A stretch of DNA of 64,000 bases from Octadecabacter algicola (GCF_021532625.1 NZ_JAKGAR010000005.1:1-64000), one strand, 5' to 3'. Shown: positions 10,261 through 19,709, counted from the first letter of the stretch. Notes: generated from the sequence alone by a model not told the origin. Translations and numbers: made by a program.

Positions 10261-12165
10261 ATGACATCCAATACTTCTGAAAACGCCGGCATTCTTTCGA
10301 TGAAGAACGCCATATTTCTGGCCGGCCTCGCGCTGGGTTCCTACCACCTGATGGTTGTGTCTGGCGTTATCGCGATTTCGACGATGCCGATGCGGGTTAC
10401 CCATGTCATGCTAGCGCTGTCGCTGTTGTTTGTCATCAAACCTGCCAGCGAAAAACTTGCCGGCACCAAACTGAACACAGCGCTGTCATTGATACTGATT
10501 GCGGGCCTCGTCGGGGCAAGTATCTGGATGCTGACCCGCTGGAAAGCGATTGCCTTTAGTGGTGGGATGACGACCGACACGGACCTAATCGCAGGGGCCA
10601 TTATCATCGCTGTGGTATTCGAGGCCGCCCGTCGCGGGATTGGCCTGATCCTCGCGTTAATCACCTTTGTCTTCTTCATGTATCCCTTCATTGCGCCCTA
10701 CATGCCGGGCGTGTTGGAAGGACGCGGATCGAACCTGAACCGAATTATCATGGTCCTGACAACCGACACCCAAGGGATCTACGGTATCCCCGTGGGGGTA
10801 GCTGCGACCTACATTATCGTCTTCACCATCTTTGGCGCATTGCTGTCCAACTTTGGCGCGGGCGACTTTTTCTTTGAGCTTTCTGTGCGTTGCACACGCG
10901 GCATGCGCGCAGCCTCGGCCAAATCTGCTGTCCTGTTTTCAACTTTGATTGGTATGGTCAGCGGGTCAGCTGCGGGCAACGTGGCCGTCACAGGCACCGT
11001 GACAATACCGATCATGAAACGCGAAGGTTATGAGCCGCATCAGGCGGCATCCATCGAAGCCGTCGCATCCACCGGTGGGCAAATCATGCCGCCTGTTATG
11101 GGGGCTGCGGCCTTCATCATGGCTGAAATCGTGGGTGTTCCTTATACGTCCGTTATGGCGGCGGCGATTGTGCCTGCGTTGTTATTCTTTGGATCGGCGT
11201 TCATGGTGGTGCACCTTCAGGCCGTTAAATCCGGCATCGCCCCAAACGAGGGCGCCGAGGTCAGCGACGAACCCCTAAGCAAAGTTCTAATCAACGGCAG
11301 CCCGTTCATCGCGGCGTTTGGTACGCTGATCACTATGATGTTGATGGGCTATTCCCCGTTCATGGCGTCGCTTTGGGCGATGGTCGTTCTGATCCTCGGG
11401 GACATCGTTTGGAATCGCAAAATCGACAAGGTCTTCTTTAGCAAGCTGGTCAATTCCGTGTCCGAAGGCGCACGTTCTGTTGTGACGATTTCGGCGGCCT
11501 GCGCGGCGGCTGGGATCATTGCAGGCATTCTGGGCGTCACAGGTCTGGGGTCGAAAATCGCAACGCTGATTGATCTGGCGTCGGGCGGTTATCTGTTCTT
11601 GGCGTTGTTCTTTACGATGATTACATCGATCATTCTGGGCATGGGTCTGCCGACAACGGCAGCCTATCTGATCTTGGCAACGGTGGTTGCACCGGCGCTT
11701 GTTAAACTGGGCGTTCCCACACTCACGGCGCACTTCTTTGTGTTTTACTACGGCTGCATTTCGACCATCACACCACCCGTTGCGCTGGCATCTTATGTCG
11801 CCGCTGGGATTGCGGGCGCGGACGTCAACAAGGTTGGCTGGACCGCCGCAAGCTATGCTGCGACGTCGTTTGTGCTGCCCTTCGCCTTTGTCTTTGGACC
11901 GGGCTTGTTGATGGGTGGCACTTTTATCGACAATACGGTCGCCGTGTTAACCGCAGCATTGGGCACCTTTGCAATTGCGGTCGCGATCATCGGCGCACTT
12001 AGCGGGCGTTTGTCGCCGCTGTTGCGCACAATGGCCGCAGCGGCGGGCCTATGCCTGCTGTTCCAAGGTTGGATCAGCGGCGCTATTGGCCTCGCCCTTT
12101 TCATTGGCGTTGTGGTCATGGATCGCGCGCAGGGACCTAAATCAACCGCTGGGGAAGCATTATGA
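10261..12165 (+). CDS. TAXI-TRAP transporter fused permease (4TM + 12TM)
   Basis: The 634-residue integral membrane protein combines the small (DctQ-like) and large (DctM-like) TRAP subunits in one chain, as usual for TAXI systems. The N-terminal third has several hydrophobic helices. The rest carries DctM-type signatures, including G-M-V-S-G-S-A-A-G-N-V-A-V-T-G-T and G-G-Q-I-M-P-P-V-M-G. A second inverted motif, G-M-G-L-P-T-T-A-A-Y, lies in the C-terminal half, followed by T-P-P-V-A-L-A-S-Y. It drives Na+- or H+-coupled uptake of the ligand captured by the upstream receptor. The GTG/ATG region has a GAGGG ribosome-binding site. Its stop overlaps the next start in an ATGA arrangement, coupling it to the cupin. 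Confidence 0.92.
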   Translation: MTSNTSENAGILSMKNAIFLAGLALGSYHLMVVSGVIAISTMPMRVTHVMLALSLLFVIKPASEKLAGTKLNTALSLILIAGLVGASIWMLTRWKAIAFSGGMTTDTDLIAGAIIIAVVFEAARRGIGLILALITFVFFMYPFIAPYMPGVLEGRGSNLNRIIMVLTTDTQGIYGIPVGVAATYIIVFTIFGALLSNFGAGDFFFELSVRCTRGMRAASAKSAVLFSTLIGMVSGSAAGNVAVTGTVTIPIMKREGYEPHQAASIEAVASTGGQIMPPVMGAAAFIMAEIVGVPYTSVMAAAIVPALLFFGSAFMVVHLQAVKSGIAPNEGAEVSDEPLSKVLINGSPFIAAFGTLITMMLMGYSPFMASLWAMVVLILGDIVWNRKIDKVFFSKLVNSVSEGARSVVTISAACAAAGIIAGILGVTGLGSKIATLIDLASGGYLFLALFFTMITSIILGMGLPTTAAYLILATVVAPALVKLGVPTLTAHFFVFYYGCISTITPPVALASYVAAGIAGADVNKVGWTAASYAATSFVLPFAFVFGPGLLMGGTFIDNTVAVLTAALGTFAIAVAIIGALSGRLSPLLRTMAAAAGLCLLFQGWISGAIGLALFIGVVVMDRAQGPKSTAGEAL

Positions 12166-12743
12166 AACACAAAGAATACCGCCGTGTCGTCACTGGACAT
12201 GACGGCAACGGGGTCGCCATTATTGAAAGCGACGAGATTGCCAGCCAGATGCTGGAACGCCCCAATCGCCCTGGCGTTCGGCTGACAAATTTCTGGCTGA
12301 CAGATAAGACACCTGCCGAATACGACGGCCCAACCGAAACCTGCACAGGCGACTTTATCCTGCACCCGCCAAAACATGGCACTGTCTTTCGCTGCGTGGA
12401 ATTCCTTCCGGAAGACCCAGAAGTCATGGCGAAACTGTCGAGCGAAGACGGCGCAGCTGCATTTGCGGAAATGGGGGCAGGGGCCAATATCGTACAGGGC
12501 GGGCGTCACCCGTGGATGCACCGTACAGACTCCGTGGACTACGGCATCGTTATGAACGGTGAAATCTGGATGGTTATGGACGAAGAAAAGGATGACGTTT
12601 TGCTGAAAGCGGGTGATGTCGTCGTTCAACGCGGCACCAATCACGCGTGGGCCAACCGTGGCACGGAGCCCTGCACCATCATGTTTGTGTTGGTGGATGG
12701 GGTCGCCGAAGAAGGCAAAGGCAAGGGTATTCCTGCGCGTTAA
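12162..12743 (+). CDS. Cupin-domain protein coupled to the TAXI-TRAP genes
   Basis: A 193-residue protein with one conserved beta-barrel cupin domain in the C-terminal half. It shows H-R-T-D-S-V-D-Y-G-I-V-M-N-G-E-I followed by L-K-A-G-D-V-V-V-Q-R-G-T-N-H-A-W. The expected metal-binding His/Asp-type residues and second-motif His are present. The start overlaps the permease stop by ATGA, so expression is coupled to uptake. Cupins of this type beside transporters often act on the imported acid or sense it; the reaction is unknown. It ends four bases inside the convergent permease gene, with both stop codons sharing a TTAA. Confidence 0.8.
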   Translation: MKHKEYRRVVTGHDGNGVAIIESDEIASQMLERPNRPGVRLTNFWLTDKTPAEYDGPTETCTGDFILHPPKHGTVFRCVEFLPEDPEVMAKLSSEDGAAAFAEMGAGANIVQGGRHPWMHRTDSVDYGIVMNGEIWMVMDEEKDDVLLKAGDVVVQRGTNHAWANRGTEPCTIMFVLVDGVAEEGKGKGIPAR

Positions 12744-14107
12744 CCTGCTTCGAGCACCGCAAAAATCACGATCAACACAGCGTAACACAGTACGCCGTAT
12801 TTTAGGTTCCACCGCCACGTTAATGTGGTCGGTGGAATTTTCGTTGCAGCGGATATCAACAGTGTCGCCGTTGCGTTCGGGGAGGCAAACATCGAAATCG
12901 CCCAGCCTGCCGAGAGGGCGAACACGATATGGGTCGGGTCCGCGGGCAGGGCAGGGATGGACTGCACAACCTGGCCAATAAACACGACAAGGATGATCGG
13001 GCTAAGCGCGATTTGCCCGCCAAGCGTGATCAACACGGGCAGTGCCGCCAGAAACAGCCAGCCCGGCACCTGCGCCAGATCAAGATGCGCGGTCAGGCGG
13101 TCCATCGGCAACACTTCCGCCAGCACCCGCCCGATGAATCCCGACAACCCCAGTGCAATAGCGGATCGCGCCAACCCCGTCGCATCGCCACACAGTGCAG
13201 GCCAAAACCGCATCAATTGTGCCGCGAAACGCGTGCCTTTTGGACGTTGCGCTGCGAACCAAATCACCGTGATCACGGGCGCTACGAACATCAGCGACAG
13301 TGCTGTGCTGTACCCTGTCGTGACCTGCAAGAGCGCGGTACTGGCGATTAGGGCAATGCACACCAGCGCCAGTCGCGACATGGCGCTGCGCGGGAAGGGG
13401 GGCGGTGTGTCTTGCGGGGTATCCGCCTTGCGCCATTCGAACCAGTCGAACGCCATGCCAACCCCCATCAACAGGATCGACGTTGCGATGCCGACAACCA
13501 CAATTTTTCCAAGATCGATGTCTGCAAACAAGGTCAACAACACCGCCTGCGCCAATGTCGTCGGGGCCCACAACAAGATCCACGCAAAGCCGCGCAAAAG
13601 GGCGGAGAGTTGTCGGCGCTCCATCGCCAAATCCGTGCTACCGTCATCGCGTTTGGCAGCACTTTGGATCAACGGAGCCATCAGGCTGATCGCGCCAAAA
13701 TTCAAAAAAACGCCCAAGATATGTCCACCCGAGGCTGTGGCGATGAACCGTCCCGACGCAGGTTGGCGGATCAAGTAGCGGCCCACCGCCAACACAGACC
13801 CCGACCGTTCGGCGGCGATTTTCAACGCGGTCAGCAACAGGATGAACGCCGCGAAGAACGCGGCCAGACTTAGGGATTCACGCAAGACGCCCCAGTCGTC
13901 AGGTGTACGCAACAATAGCGCGGTCAGCACGATGGACCCTGCCAAAAGCAGCCATTCCCGTATCGTGCTGCTGGCCAATCCGATCAGGCACAACACGATG
14001 AACGCGGCCCCTGCGCTCCATTCCAAAAACGGCCCGCCGATGGTGCGCGCGCCCAAAACAAGCACGGATAATATCAACAGCGTGATGGCGAGTGCGGCCG
14101 TCCTCAT
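12740..14107 (-). CDS. Unrecognised multi-pass membrane permease
   Basis: About 455 residues with roughly 11-13 hydrophobic helices, including an N-terminal signal-anchor-like helix and a long loop near D-T-P-Q-D-T-P-P-P. I do not recognise the family with certainty; the layout resembles anion-transporter or TRAP large-subunit-like permeases. The ATG at 14107 (M-R-T-A-A-L-A-I-T-L-L) has a GGGGAAAG ribosome-binding site and is preferred over the one at 14143. The latter would add 12 residues and coincide with the divergent cupin start. It sits between two cupin genes, so transport of a related acid is inferred. Confidence 0.65.
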   Translation of the reverse strand: MRTAALAITLLILSVLVLGARTIGGPFLEWSAGAAFIVLCLIGLASSTIREWLLLAGSIVLTALLLRTPDDWGVLRESLSLAAFFAAFILLLTALKIAAERSGSVLAVGRYLIRQPASGRFIATASGGHILGVFLNFGAISLMAPLIQSAAKRDDGSTDLAMERRQLSALLRGFAWILLWAPTTLAQAVLLTLFADIDLGKIVVVGIATSILLMGVGMAFDWFEWRKADTPQDTPPPFPRSAMSRLALVCIALIASTALLQVTTGYSTALSLMFVAPVITVIWFAAQRPKGTRFAAQLMRFWPALCGDATGLARSAIALGLSGFIGRVLAEVLPMDRLTAHLDLAQVPGWLFLAALPVLITLGGQIALSPIILVVFIGQVVQSIPALPADPTHIVFALSAGWAISMFASPNATATLLISAATKIPPTTLTWRWNLKYGVLCYAVLIVIFAVLEAG

Positions 14108-14142
14108 ATAAACTTTCCCCGAACCAAGAAGGGAAATCCGCA

Positions 14143-14709
14143 ATGTTTATGAGCGTGGTAAACCAGTCGTTTGTGCAAGACGTCGACGCCGTTTTGTCGG
14201 CGCAATGGAACGTGGGCACCAACACCAAAGCGGACGCGGCGGCTGGCATCGCGACCATTGGCGATGACGGCGATCTGCGGTTTTTGCTGACGCGCGTGGC
14301 GGTGTCGGGGCAGGGCGTTCTTGGCAGTGCTGCGGTGGATATCCCTGATGGCGACTACGCGCTTCGGGTTGATGAAGTCGCCTTTCCCGTCGGGGCAATT
14401 GCCCATCGTCACACTCATACGGGCAGCGGTTGGCGTCATCTGGTCAACGGTGATCTGCGGATTGAGGCGGAACATGACACCACCGTCATGCATGCAGGCG
14501 ACAGCTGGTTTGAACCCGCCGGATCGCCCGTGCGCGCGGTTGCTTTGCAAACCAGCGGCGTCACGCGGTTCGTGCGTTGCATGGTAATTCCTGCAAATTT
14601 CGTTGGCGTATCTACGTTCCAACTGCACGACCCTGCTGATGCGGCTTTGCCGAGATTGCAAATGACACATCGGCATTTCGATCACCTCGTTCAGGTGGAT
14701 GCTGGGTAG
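14143..14709 (+). CDS. Cupin-domain protein
   Basis: A 188-residue protein starting M-F-M-S-V-V-N, with an AAGAAGGGA ribosome-binding site nine bases upstream. The longer frame from 14092 lacks such a site. The cupin core shows A-H-R-H-T-H-T-G-S-G-W-R-H followed by H-A-G-D-S-W-F-E-P-A-G-S-P-V-R. This includes the His cluster expected to bind a divalent metal. It is divergent from the unrecognised permease gene, with only 35 bases between start codons. Its 3' end overlaps the convergent HbpS-like gene by 19 bases. Dense packing suggests co-inheritance with the catabolic island; substrate unknown. Confidence 0.8.
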   Translation: MFMSVVNQSFVQDVDAVLSAQWNVGTNTKADAAAGIATIGDDGDLRFLLTRVAVSGQGVLGSAAVDIPDGDYALRVDEVAFPVGAIAHRHTHTGSGWRHLVNGDLRIEAEHDTTVMHAGDSWFEPAGSPVRAVALQTSGVTRFVRCMVIPANFVGVSTFQLHDPADAALPRLQMTHRHFDHLVQVDAG

Positions 14710-15188
14710 TGATCTGACAGCGATGACGTGCGCCAGTCTGGGTTTGGCTCAGCGGGTTCGGGGGCCAGCCCTGCGGATTTGATCGCCTCAATCGCGCAGT
14801 ATTCGTCCTTTTCTGACGTATCGCCTGAAATCCCGACGGCACCCAATGTGATGCCCTCGCTGTCCTCAACCAGTACACCACCGGGAACGGGGATCAATCG
14901 ACCGCCCGATGCCGTGGCCAATGCCGCTTGAAACGTCGGGCGTTCCGACAAACGGTCGCGAATAAGACGGGATGAGATCCCCATGCCAAGGGCGCCGTAG
15001 GCTTTGCCAAACGCCACTTCAAACCGGATCAGACCGGACCCGTCTTCGCATTGCATCGCGACCATTTTGCCGCCCGCGTCCAGCACAACAACCGTCAGCG
15101 GCAACAGCGAAGCTTTGCGCCCCAAGGCAATCGCCTGTTCGATAATCGCATTGGCCATGGTCAGCGGGAGGGAGGTTTGTAGACGCAT
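14691..15188 (-). CDS. HbpS/GlcG-family protein
   Basis: A 165-residue protein of the heme-degrading/HbpS-GlcG family. Recognisable segments are V-V-V-L-D-A-G-G-K-M-V-A-M near residue 40, G-K-A-Y-G-A-L-G near residue 62 and I-P-V-P-G-G-V-L-V near residue 100. The family includes heme-binding redox sensors and GlcG of glycolate operons, and many members have no proven reaction. It is the last gene of a minus-strand operon after DctM. The context points to an accessory role in catabolism of the imported substrate. Confidence 0.85.
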   Translation of the reverse strand: MRLQTSLPLTMANAIIEQAIALGRKASLLPLTVVVLDAGGKMVAMQCEDGSGLIRFEVAFGKAYGALGMGISSRLIRDRLSERPTFQAALATASGGRLIPVPGGVLVEDSEGITLGAVGISGDTSEKDEYCAIEAIKSAGLAPEPAEPNPDWRTSSLSDHYPAST

Positions 15189-15197
15189 TGGGCTTCC

Positions 15198-16565
15198 TTA
15201 GTTTGTAACAGCTTCCGACGCTGCCCAGAGACCTTCCCACCATGCGGCAAAGTCAAAGTTTGGCAACCACGTAACGATCTCGGGGAACATTAAAAGGGCA
15301 GCAATCGTGACAACGTCAGCGATAAAGAACAGCGCCACACCGCGGAACACTTGGCCCAGCGGAATATCTGGCCTCACACCATTCACCACAAAACAGTTAA
15401 GCCCGATGGGTGGCGTGATCAGGCAAATCTCGGCCATCTTCACAGCGATGATGCCGAACCAGATCGGATCAAAACCAAGCGCGATGACCGCAGGATAAAC
15501 CACTGGCAACGTCAGCAGCAGCATCCCGATGGCGTCCATGAACATCCCCAAAACCGCATAGGCCAGCAGGATGCAAATCATGATCGTCATCGGTGCCACA
15601 TCTAGGCCCACGACCCATTCGGTAAACGCGCCGGGAATGCCTGAGAACCCAAGGAAGCGCACAAAGATCAACACGCCCCAGATCAGCGAGAAAATCATCA
15701 CCGTCAGCTTGGCAGATTCCATCAAAGAGTCTTTGATCGACTTAAGCGGGGTGCCCCGCACCAAGGCGAGAATGAAGACGACGAAAGCGCCCAAGGCACC
15801 GGCTTCTGTTGGGGTCGCCCAACCGCCATAAATGGATGTCATGATGATAATGACCACTAAGATGATCGGCGAAATACCCGGAATGGTGCGCATCCGCTCA
15901 CCCCACGTGAAACCGGACACAGACGGTGCCTGTTCTGGTTTCAACATCGCCCAGATCACAATGATCGCTGCGTAAACGAACGCTGAAAAGATGCCCGGAA
16001 GGAAACCGGCCAACAGCAATTTGCCTACGGATTGTTCAACGATGATCGCATAAATCACAAGGATCGCTGAGGGTGGAATAAGCGTAGCCAACGTTCCTGC
16101 CGAAGCAACGACACCTGCCGCCATGCGACGGTCATAGCCGTATTTCAACATCTCAGGGATGGCGACACGGCTGAACACGGCAGCGGTCGCGGTGGATGCA
16201 CCCGACACGGCGGCGAAACCAGCGGTCGCGAAAACGGTCGCGATCGCCAAACCACCGGGCAACCAACCCAGCCATTTTCGCGCGGCGTCAAACAACTGCT
16301 GGGTCATGCCCGCATGAAACGCGAGAAAGCCGATGAAGATGAACATCGGCAAAACCGACAATGCATAGGTAGATGACTTAGAATGCGGGATCGTTCCGAT
16401 GATACCCGCCGCAGGGCCCCAGCCGCGCAGTTCGATCAGGCCAAGAAGCCCGACAATCGCCGCTGCAAAAACAACGCGAACGCCCATAAAGATGAGGAAA
16501 AGAAGCAAACAGATGGTAATTACGCCAACTGTGAACGGGTCGGACATGCCAATACCTAGGATCAT
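15198..16565 (-). CDS. dctM: TRAP transporter large permease subunit, system 2
   Basis: A 455-residue, 12-helix TRAP large subunit. It carries G-A-S-T-A-T-A-A-V-F-S-R-V-A-I-P-E-M, I-P-P-S-A-I-L-V-I-Y and the C-terminal I-T-P-P-I-G-L-N-C-F-V, all typical of DctM. The ATG at 16565 overlaps the DctQ stop in an ATGA junction. An alternative start at 16547 begins M-S-D-P-F-T-V-G and would match many homologues. It imports the solute bound by the receptor encoded at 17275-18303. Confidence 0.93.
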   Translation of the reverse strand: MILGIGMSDPFTVGVITICLLLFLIFMGVRVVFAAAIVGLLGLIELRGWGPAAGIIGTIPHSKSSTYALSVLPMFIFIGFLAFHAGMTQQLFDAARKWLGWLPGGLAIATVFATAGFAAVSGASTATAAVFSRVAIPEMLKYGYDRRMAAGVVASAGTLATLIPPSAILVIYAIIVEQSVGKLLLAGFLPGIFSAFVYAAIIVIWAMLKPEQAPSVSGFTWGERMRTIPGISPIILVVIIIMTSIYGGWATPTEAGALGAFVVFILALVRGTPLKSIKDSLMESAKLTVMIFSLIWGVLIFVRFLGFSGIPGAFTEWVVGLDVAPMTIMICILLAYAVLGMFMDAIGMLLLTLPVVYPAVIALGFDPIWFGIIAVKMAEICLITPPIGLNCFVVNGVRPDIPLGQVFRGVALFFIADVVTIAALLMFPEIVTWLPNFDFAAWWEGLWAASEAVTN

Positions 16566-17197
16566 GCTGTGCCCTCCGGATCGGAAAAGTCGACGTCATC
16601 ACCCATGACTTCGTGAATTTCGTCTTGGGCTTGTTCGGCGACGTCTTTCATCACGACAACGCCCACGGGTTCGGCCTGCGGGAAAATCACTAAACGCAGC
16701 GCCCCGAAGAACTGCAATGCCAAACGGCACCACCAAATCGAAAATGCGATCGGGACCAACAGTTTGGACGGCCAAACGGGATATTCCGCATCAATCGTCG
16801 TATCGCCCAAGGTATAAGCGCGCAGGAAGTGCCCGTAGCTGTAATAAATCAGCACCCCGATGATAAACATCGCGACAGCCGCGCCAAATGCTTCGACCGC
16901 CCAAAGACCGCGGCCGGACAGCCGCGACATCAGCAGTTCCATACGGATATGACTGCCCATACGTTGGGTGTAGGCGGCGCCAAGGAAGGCCATGCTCGCC
17001 ATCGAAAGTTCGACCAAATCGATGTAGCCATCGATTGGATTGTTAAAGATTGTGCGCAGTACGATCTGCGCTACCCCCAAAAACATCAGCGCCATAATAG
17101 CGACGGCCGCCAATAGATTGGCTAAATCTTCAATCGGTATAAGGCCACGATTAAGCCGGCCAATTAACGAGCCTTGTGCGGTTTTTTCCGATGACAT
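16562..17197 (-). CDS. dctQ: TRAP transporter small permease subunit, system 2
   Basis: A 211-residue protein with four predicted helices, an R-G-L-W-A-V-E-A segment and an acidic cytoplasmic tail, as expected for DctQ. The preceding D-G-Y-I-D-L-V-E-L-S motif is typical of the family. It lies between dctP and dctM in one operon. It is separated from dctP by 77 bases containing a GC-rich hairpin and overlaps dctM by four bases. Confidence 0.9.
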   Translation of the reverse strand: MSSEKTAQGSLIGRLNRGLIPIEDLANLLAAVAIMALMFLGVAQIVLRTIFNNPIDGYIDLVELSMASMAFLGAAYTQRMGSHIRMELLMSRLSGRGLWAVEAFGAAVAMFIIGVLIYYSYGHFLRAYTLGDTTIDAEYPVWPSKLLVPIAFSIWWCRLALQFFGALRLVIFPQAEPVGVVVMKDVAEQAQDEIHEVMGDDVDFSDPEGTA

Positions 17198-17225
17198 TGG
17201 ATGTCCTTTTGGGGTGATGCGTACA

Positions 17226-17256
17226 GGATCGGCCGCACGATATGCGCGGCCGATCC
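17226..17256 (-). other. GC-rich hairpin between dctP and dctQ
   Basis: A perfect 11-bp stem (17226-17236 with 17246-17256) has a 9-base loop and no T-run on the minus strand. It looks more like an mRNA-stabilising or attenuating structure than a full terminator. It would let the receptor be expressed above the permease. Confidence 0.6.
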
Positions 17257-17274
17257 GTTTACATTTAGGGTCTG

Positions 17275-18303
17275 TTACTGAGCTTGCGCTTCTTCAGCGT
17301 ATGCCCAGACCGCATCGAACACCGCCTGAGAATCGAACTTCTCGGCGTTGTCTGCAATCCATGCGTCCCAAACCGGCTGACCCGCAATTTCGCGGAACTC
17401 AGCGAGTTGCTCATCGGAGTAGACGATCTCTTCCATGGTGTCTTTGAACACGGGCAGGTTCACTTCGTCCTGTGCCGCGTAAGCCGCCTGTTCGACGTCC
17501 ATGCCCATTCCGCGCAGGTCCATCAACAGTGTCTGGTACTGCTCAGGAAGGCTGTCATAGGCTGTCTTGTTCAGAACCCAGCCACACTCGGATGTGCCTG
17601 GTGCAAGGTTGGATGTGAACCAGTCTGCTTCATCCGCGATGCCGAAAGACACGTGGGCGTATGTGTAAGGGAACGCCGCCGCATCAAGCGCGCCGCGCTG
17701 GAATGCTGTGGATGTTTCGCCAGCTGGCAATGTCTGCTTGGTTGCACCCAGTGCTTCCATTGCGTCGCCAAGACCACCGCCCGCACGAACGCGCAGACCT
17801 TCCCAGTCGGACAGTTCTGTCGGTGCATCGCCGCTGCCCAAAACTTCGTACTGTGGCAACAGACCAGACATGTAAGGGATCGCATTCCACGCCGCCATGT
17901 CAGCTACGATAGCGGGATGTTCGAACATCTTTGAACGCACATATTGGTCAACCGCAGGGTCGCCGAGCGGCAGGAACGGCAATGAGAACACCATCCAAGC
18001 CGGGTTCTTACCCGGGTGGTAGAAGTTACAGATTGCTGCACCTTCAAAGGCATTCAGCTGCAAGCCGTCGAGGTTTTCGCGGCTGCCGGACAACTGCCCG
18101 CCGTAAAAGATTTCAATGTTGAAATTGCCGCCAGTCTGCGTTGCCACTTCTTCTGCGATAGCCTCCATACCAGCAGACAAGGCACGCGGGTTGCCCCACA
18201 TCGAGAAGCTCCAGTTGACTTCAGGACCTTCAATCGTTTGTGCAGCGGCCGACGTGGACGCAAGCAACAGACCCACTAGGGCCGTTTTCTTTAGTAATTT
18301 CAT
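17275..18303 (-). CDS. dctP: TRAP transporter substrate-binding protein, system 2
   Basis: A 342-residue periplasmic receptor with signal peptide M-K-L-L-K-K-T-A-L-V-G-L-L-L-A-S-T-S-A-A-A-Q. DctP-type features include F-Y-G-G-Q-L-S-G-S-R-E-N, L-R-V-R-A-G-G-G and the arginine-centred binding-site region. The arginine normally salt-bridges a ligand carboxylate, so a carboxylic-acid ligand is expected. It lies in the minus-strand operon after malonyl-CoA decarboxylase. The upstream gap of about 120 bases may hold its own promoter. Confidence 0.92.
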   Translation of the reverse strand: MKLLKKTALVGLLLASTSAAAQTIEGPEVNWSFSMWGNPRALSAGMEAIAEEVATQTGGNFNIEIFYGGQLSGSRENLDGLQLNAFEGAAICNFYHPGKNPAWMVFSLPFLPLGDPAVDQYVRSKMFEHPAIVADMAAWNAIPYMSGLLPQYEVLGSGDAPTELSDWEGLRVRAGGGLGDAMEALGATKQTLPAGETSTAFQRGALDAAAFPYTYAHVSFGIADEADWFTSNLAPGTSECGWVLNKTAYDSLPEQYQTLLMDLRGMGMDVEQAAYAAQDEVNLPVFKDTMEEIVYSDEQLAEFREIAGQPVWDAWIADNAEKFDSQAVFDAVWAYAEEAQAQ

Positions 18304-18422
18304 GTCATCCTCCCAGATGTTTTGGTGTATCGCCGTTTTTGTTTTGGCGATGTGCGGGCATTGAGACTCGTCTCTCGCCCAATAGCAAGTCCACGAGACG
18401 CGGACCGGTCGTAATTACGCGC

Positions 18423-19709
18423 CTAGGCTGACACCTCTTTAGGCTTGGCTTTGGGTGTCGCCTTTGCAAGTGCAGTTACCGTCTTTGATCCGACGATAAC
18501 GCCGTCCCTTGAGAAATTTCCATGGTTCTTCTCAACACGGCTGAGGTCATAAAGGTAATTCACCATTGCACCGCTGGATTGCTTTTGCCCGTTCTCTGAA
18601 CTGTCAGCCTCGGCGTGAACATCATGGATTTCCGCACCGTTCCCAAGGTGAAAGCGTGTCACCGGATCAAAGGGCAACCCGTTTTTACCCTTGGCCGTCA
18701 TCAGATAACGAGCTGCAATCGCGCGCAATTCATCAGGGGAGGCGGTGCCATCAAGGACAGCAGTCGCCACGGGATCATCCGCCTGTTCCGCTAACCACGA
18801 ATTCAGACGTGGAATTGGGGACAGCGTCACAAAATTGGCTAACTGCGGGAATTCACGCGCCAATTCTTTGGCGACCTGCTTAATCAATAGATTGCCAAAG
18901 CTGATGCCCTTGAGACCCTGCTGGCAGTTGGAAATCGAATAAAACACGGCCGCTTTTGCATCTTCGGCAAAAAGCGTCTCGCGATCCTCCGATAATAGCT
19001 TGTCGATGGATCCCGGTATCGTTGCGGTCAGTGCGACCTCTACAAAGATCAGCGGCTCATCTGGCATGGCAGGGTGAAAGAACGCAAAACAGCGGCGATC
19101 CGGTGGGCTTAGGCGGCGGCGCAAATCGTCGAGGTCATCAATCTCGTGCACCGCTTCATAGGCTACGATCTTATCCAAAAGCCGCGCAGGTGAATCCCAG
19201 TCGATCTGTTTGAGTACCAAGAACCCGCGGTTAAACCAGCTCCGCAGCAAGAGACTGAAATCAAGATCTGTGCGTTTCAGCTCGGGCACGTCTCTTATCA
19301 AGCGCAAAAGATCAACGCGCATCGACACCAGATCAGCCGTTGCCCCCGTTGGTTGGTTCAGACGGCGCAACAACTGACGCCGCTTGGGCGCGGAGGCTTC
19401 TGAGACCAATTCAAAGTCTTTGTTTGATTTGGTTTCGGCGTAATTGGCGGCCATCTCGGACAATGCGGCTGCATCAATATCAAGTTCTTCATTCAGGAAC
19501 TTGAAGAACGCGAGCTTATCCGCATCCTCAAAATGGCGATATCGCGTAAGGATCACCTCGGCCAAGGTCTGGCCGGATACGTCACCCTCTTTGGATAATA
19601 GGGCATAGCAAAGTTCATTGATGCTGCGCGGGTCATTATCATGACGCGCCGTGCGGCCACGGTCGAACAACGTCGACAACATATCCGGCAAGAATCGATT
19701 CCGTTGCAT
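18423..19709 (-). CDS. Malonyl-CoA decarboxylase
   Basis: A 428-residue enzyme that decarboxylates malonyl-CoA to acetyl-CoA. The MCD family is recognised from an N-terminal helical domain and a catalytic domain containing F-H-P-A-M-P-D-E-P-L-I-F-V-E-V-A-L. Also present are S-I-S-N-C-Q-Q-G-L-K-G-I-S-F-G-N and F-V-T-L-S-P-I-P-R-L-N-S-W. The C-terminal N-Y-L-Y-D-L-S-R-V-E-K-N-H segment is diagnostic, and the length is normal. Its place in an operon with a TRAP importer suggests that malonate, malonate semialdehyde or a malonyl-yielding compound is degraded. No malonyl-CoA synthetase (MatB) is visible in the window. Confidence 0.92.
   Translation of the reverse strand: MQRNRFLPDMLSTLFDRGRTARHDNDPRSINELCYALLSKEGDVSGQTLAEVILTRYRHFEDADKLAFFKFLNEELDIDAAALSEMAANYAETKSNKDFELVSEASAPKRRQLLRRLNQPTGATADLVSMRVDLLRLIRDVPELKRTDLDFSLLLRSWFNRGFLVLKQIDWDSPARLLDKIVAYEAVHEIDDLDDLRRRLSPPDRRCFAFFHPAMPDEPLIFVEVALTATIPGSIDKLLSEDRETLFAEDAKAAVFYSISNCQQGLKGISFGNLLIKQVAKELAREFPQLANFVTLSPIPRLNSWLAEQADDPVATAVLDGTASPDELRAIAARYLMTAKGKNGLPFDPVTRFHLGNGAEIHDVHAEADSSENGQKQSSGAMVNYLYDLSRVEKNHGNFSRDGVIVGSKTVTALAKATPKAKPKEVSA

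Noticed and set aside
11853-12818. 321-residue minus-strand open frame
   Set aside because: It is antisense to the TAXI permease and cupin, both of which have clear family motifs.
12825-13778. 317-residue plus-strand open frame
   Set aside because: It is antisense to the unrecognised permease, whose hydrophobic helices make it the better coding call.
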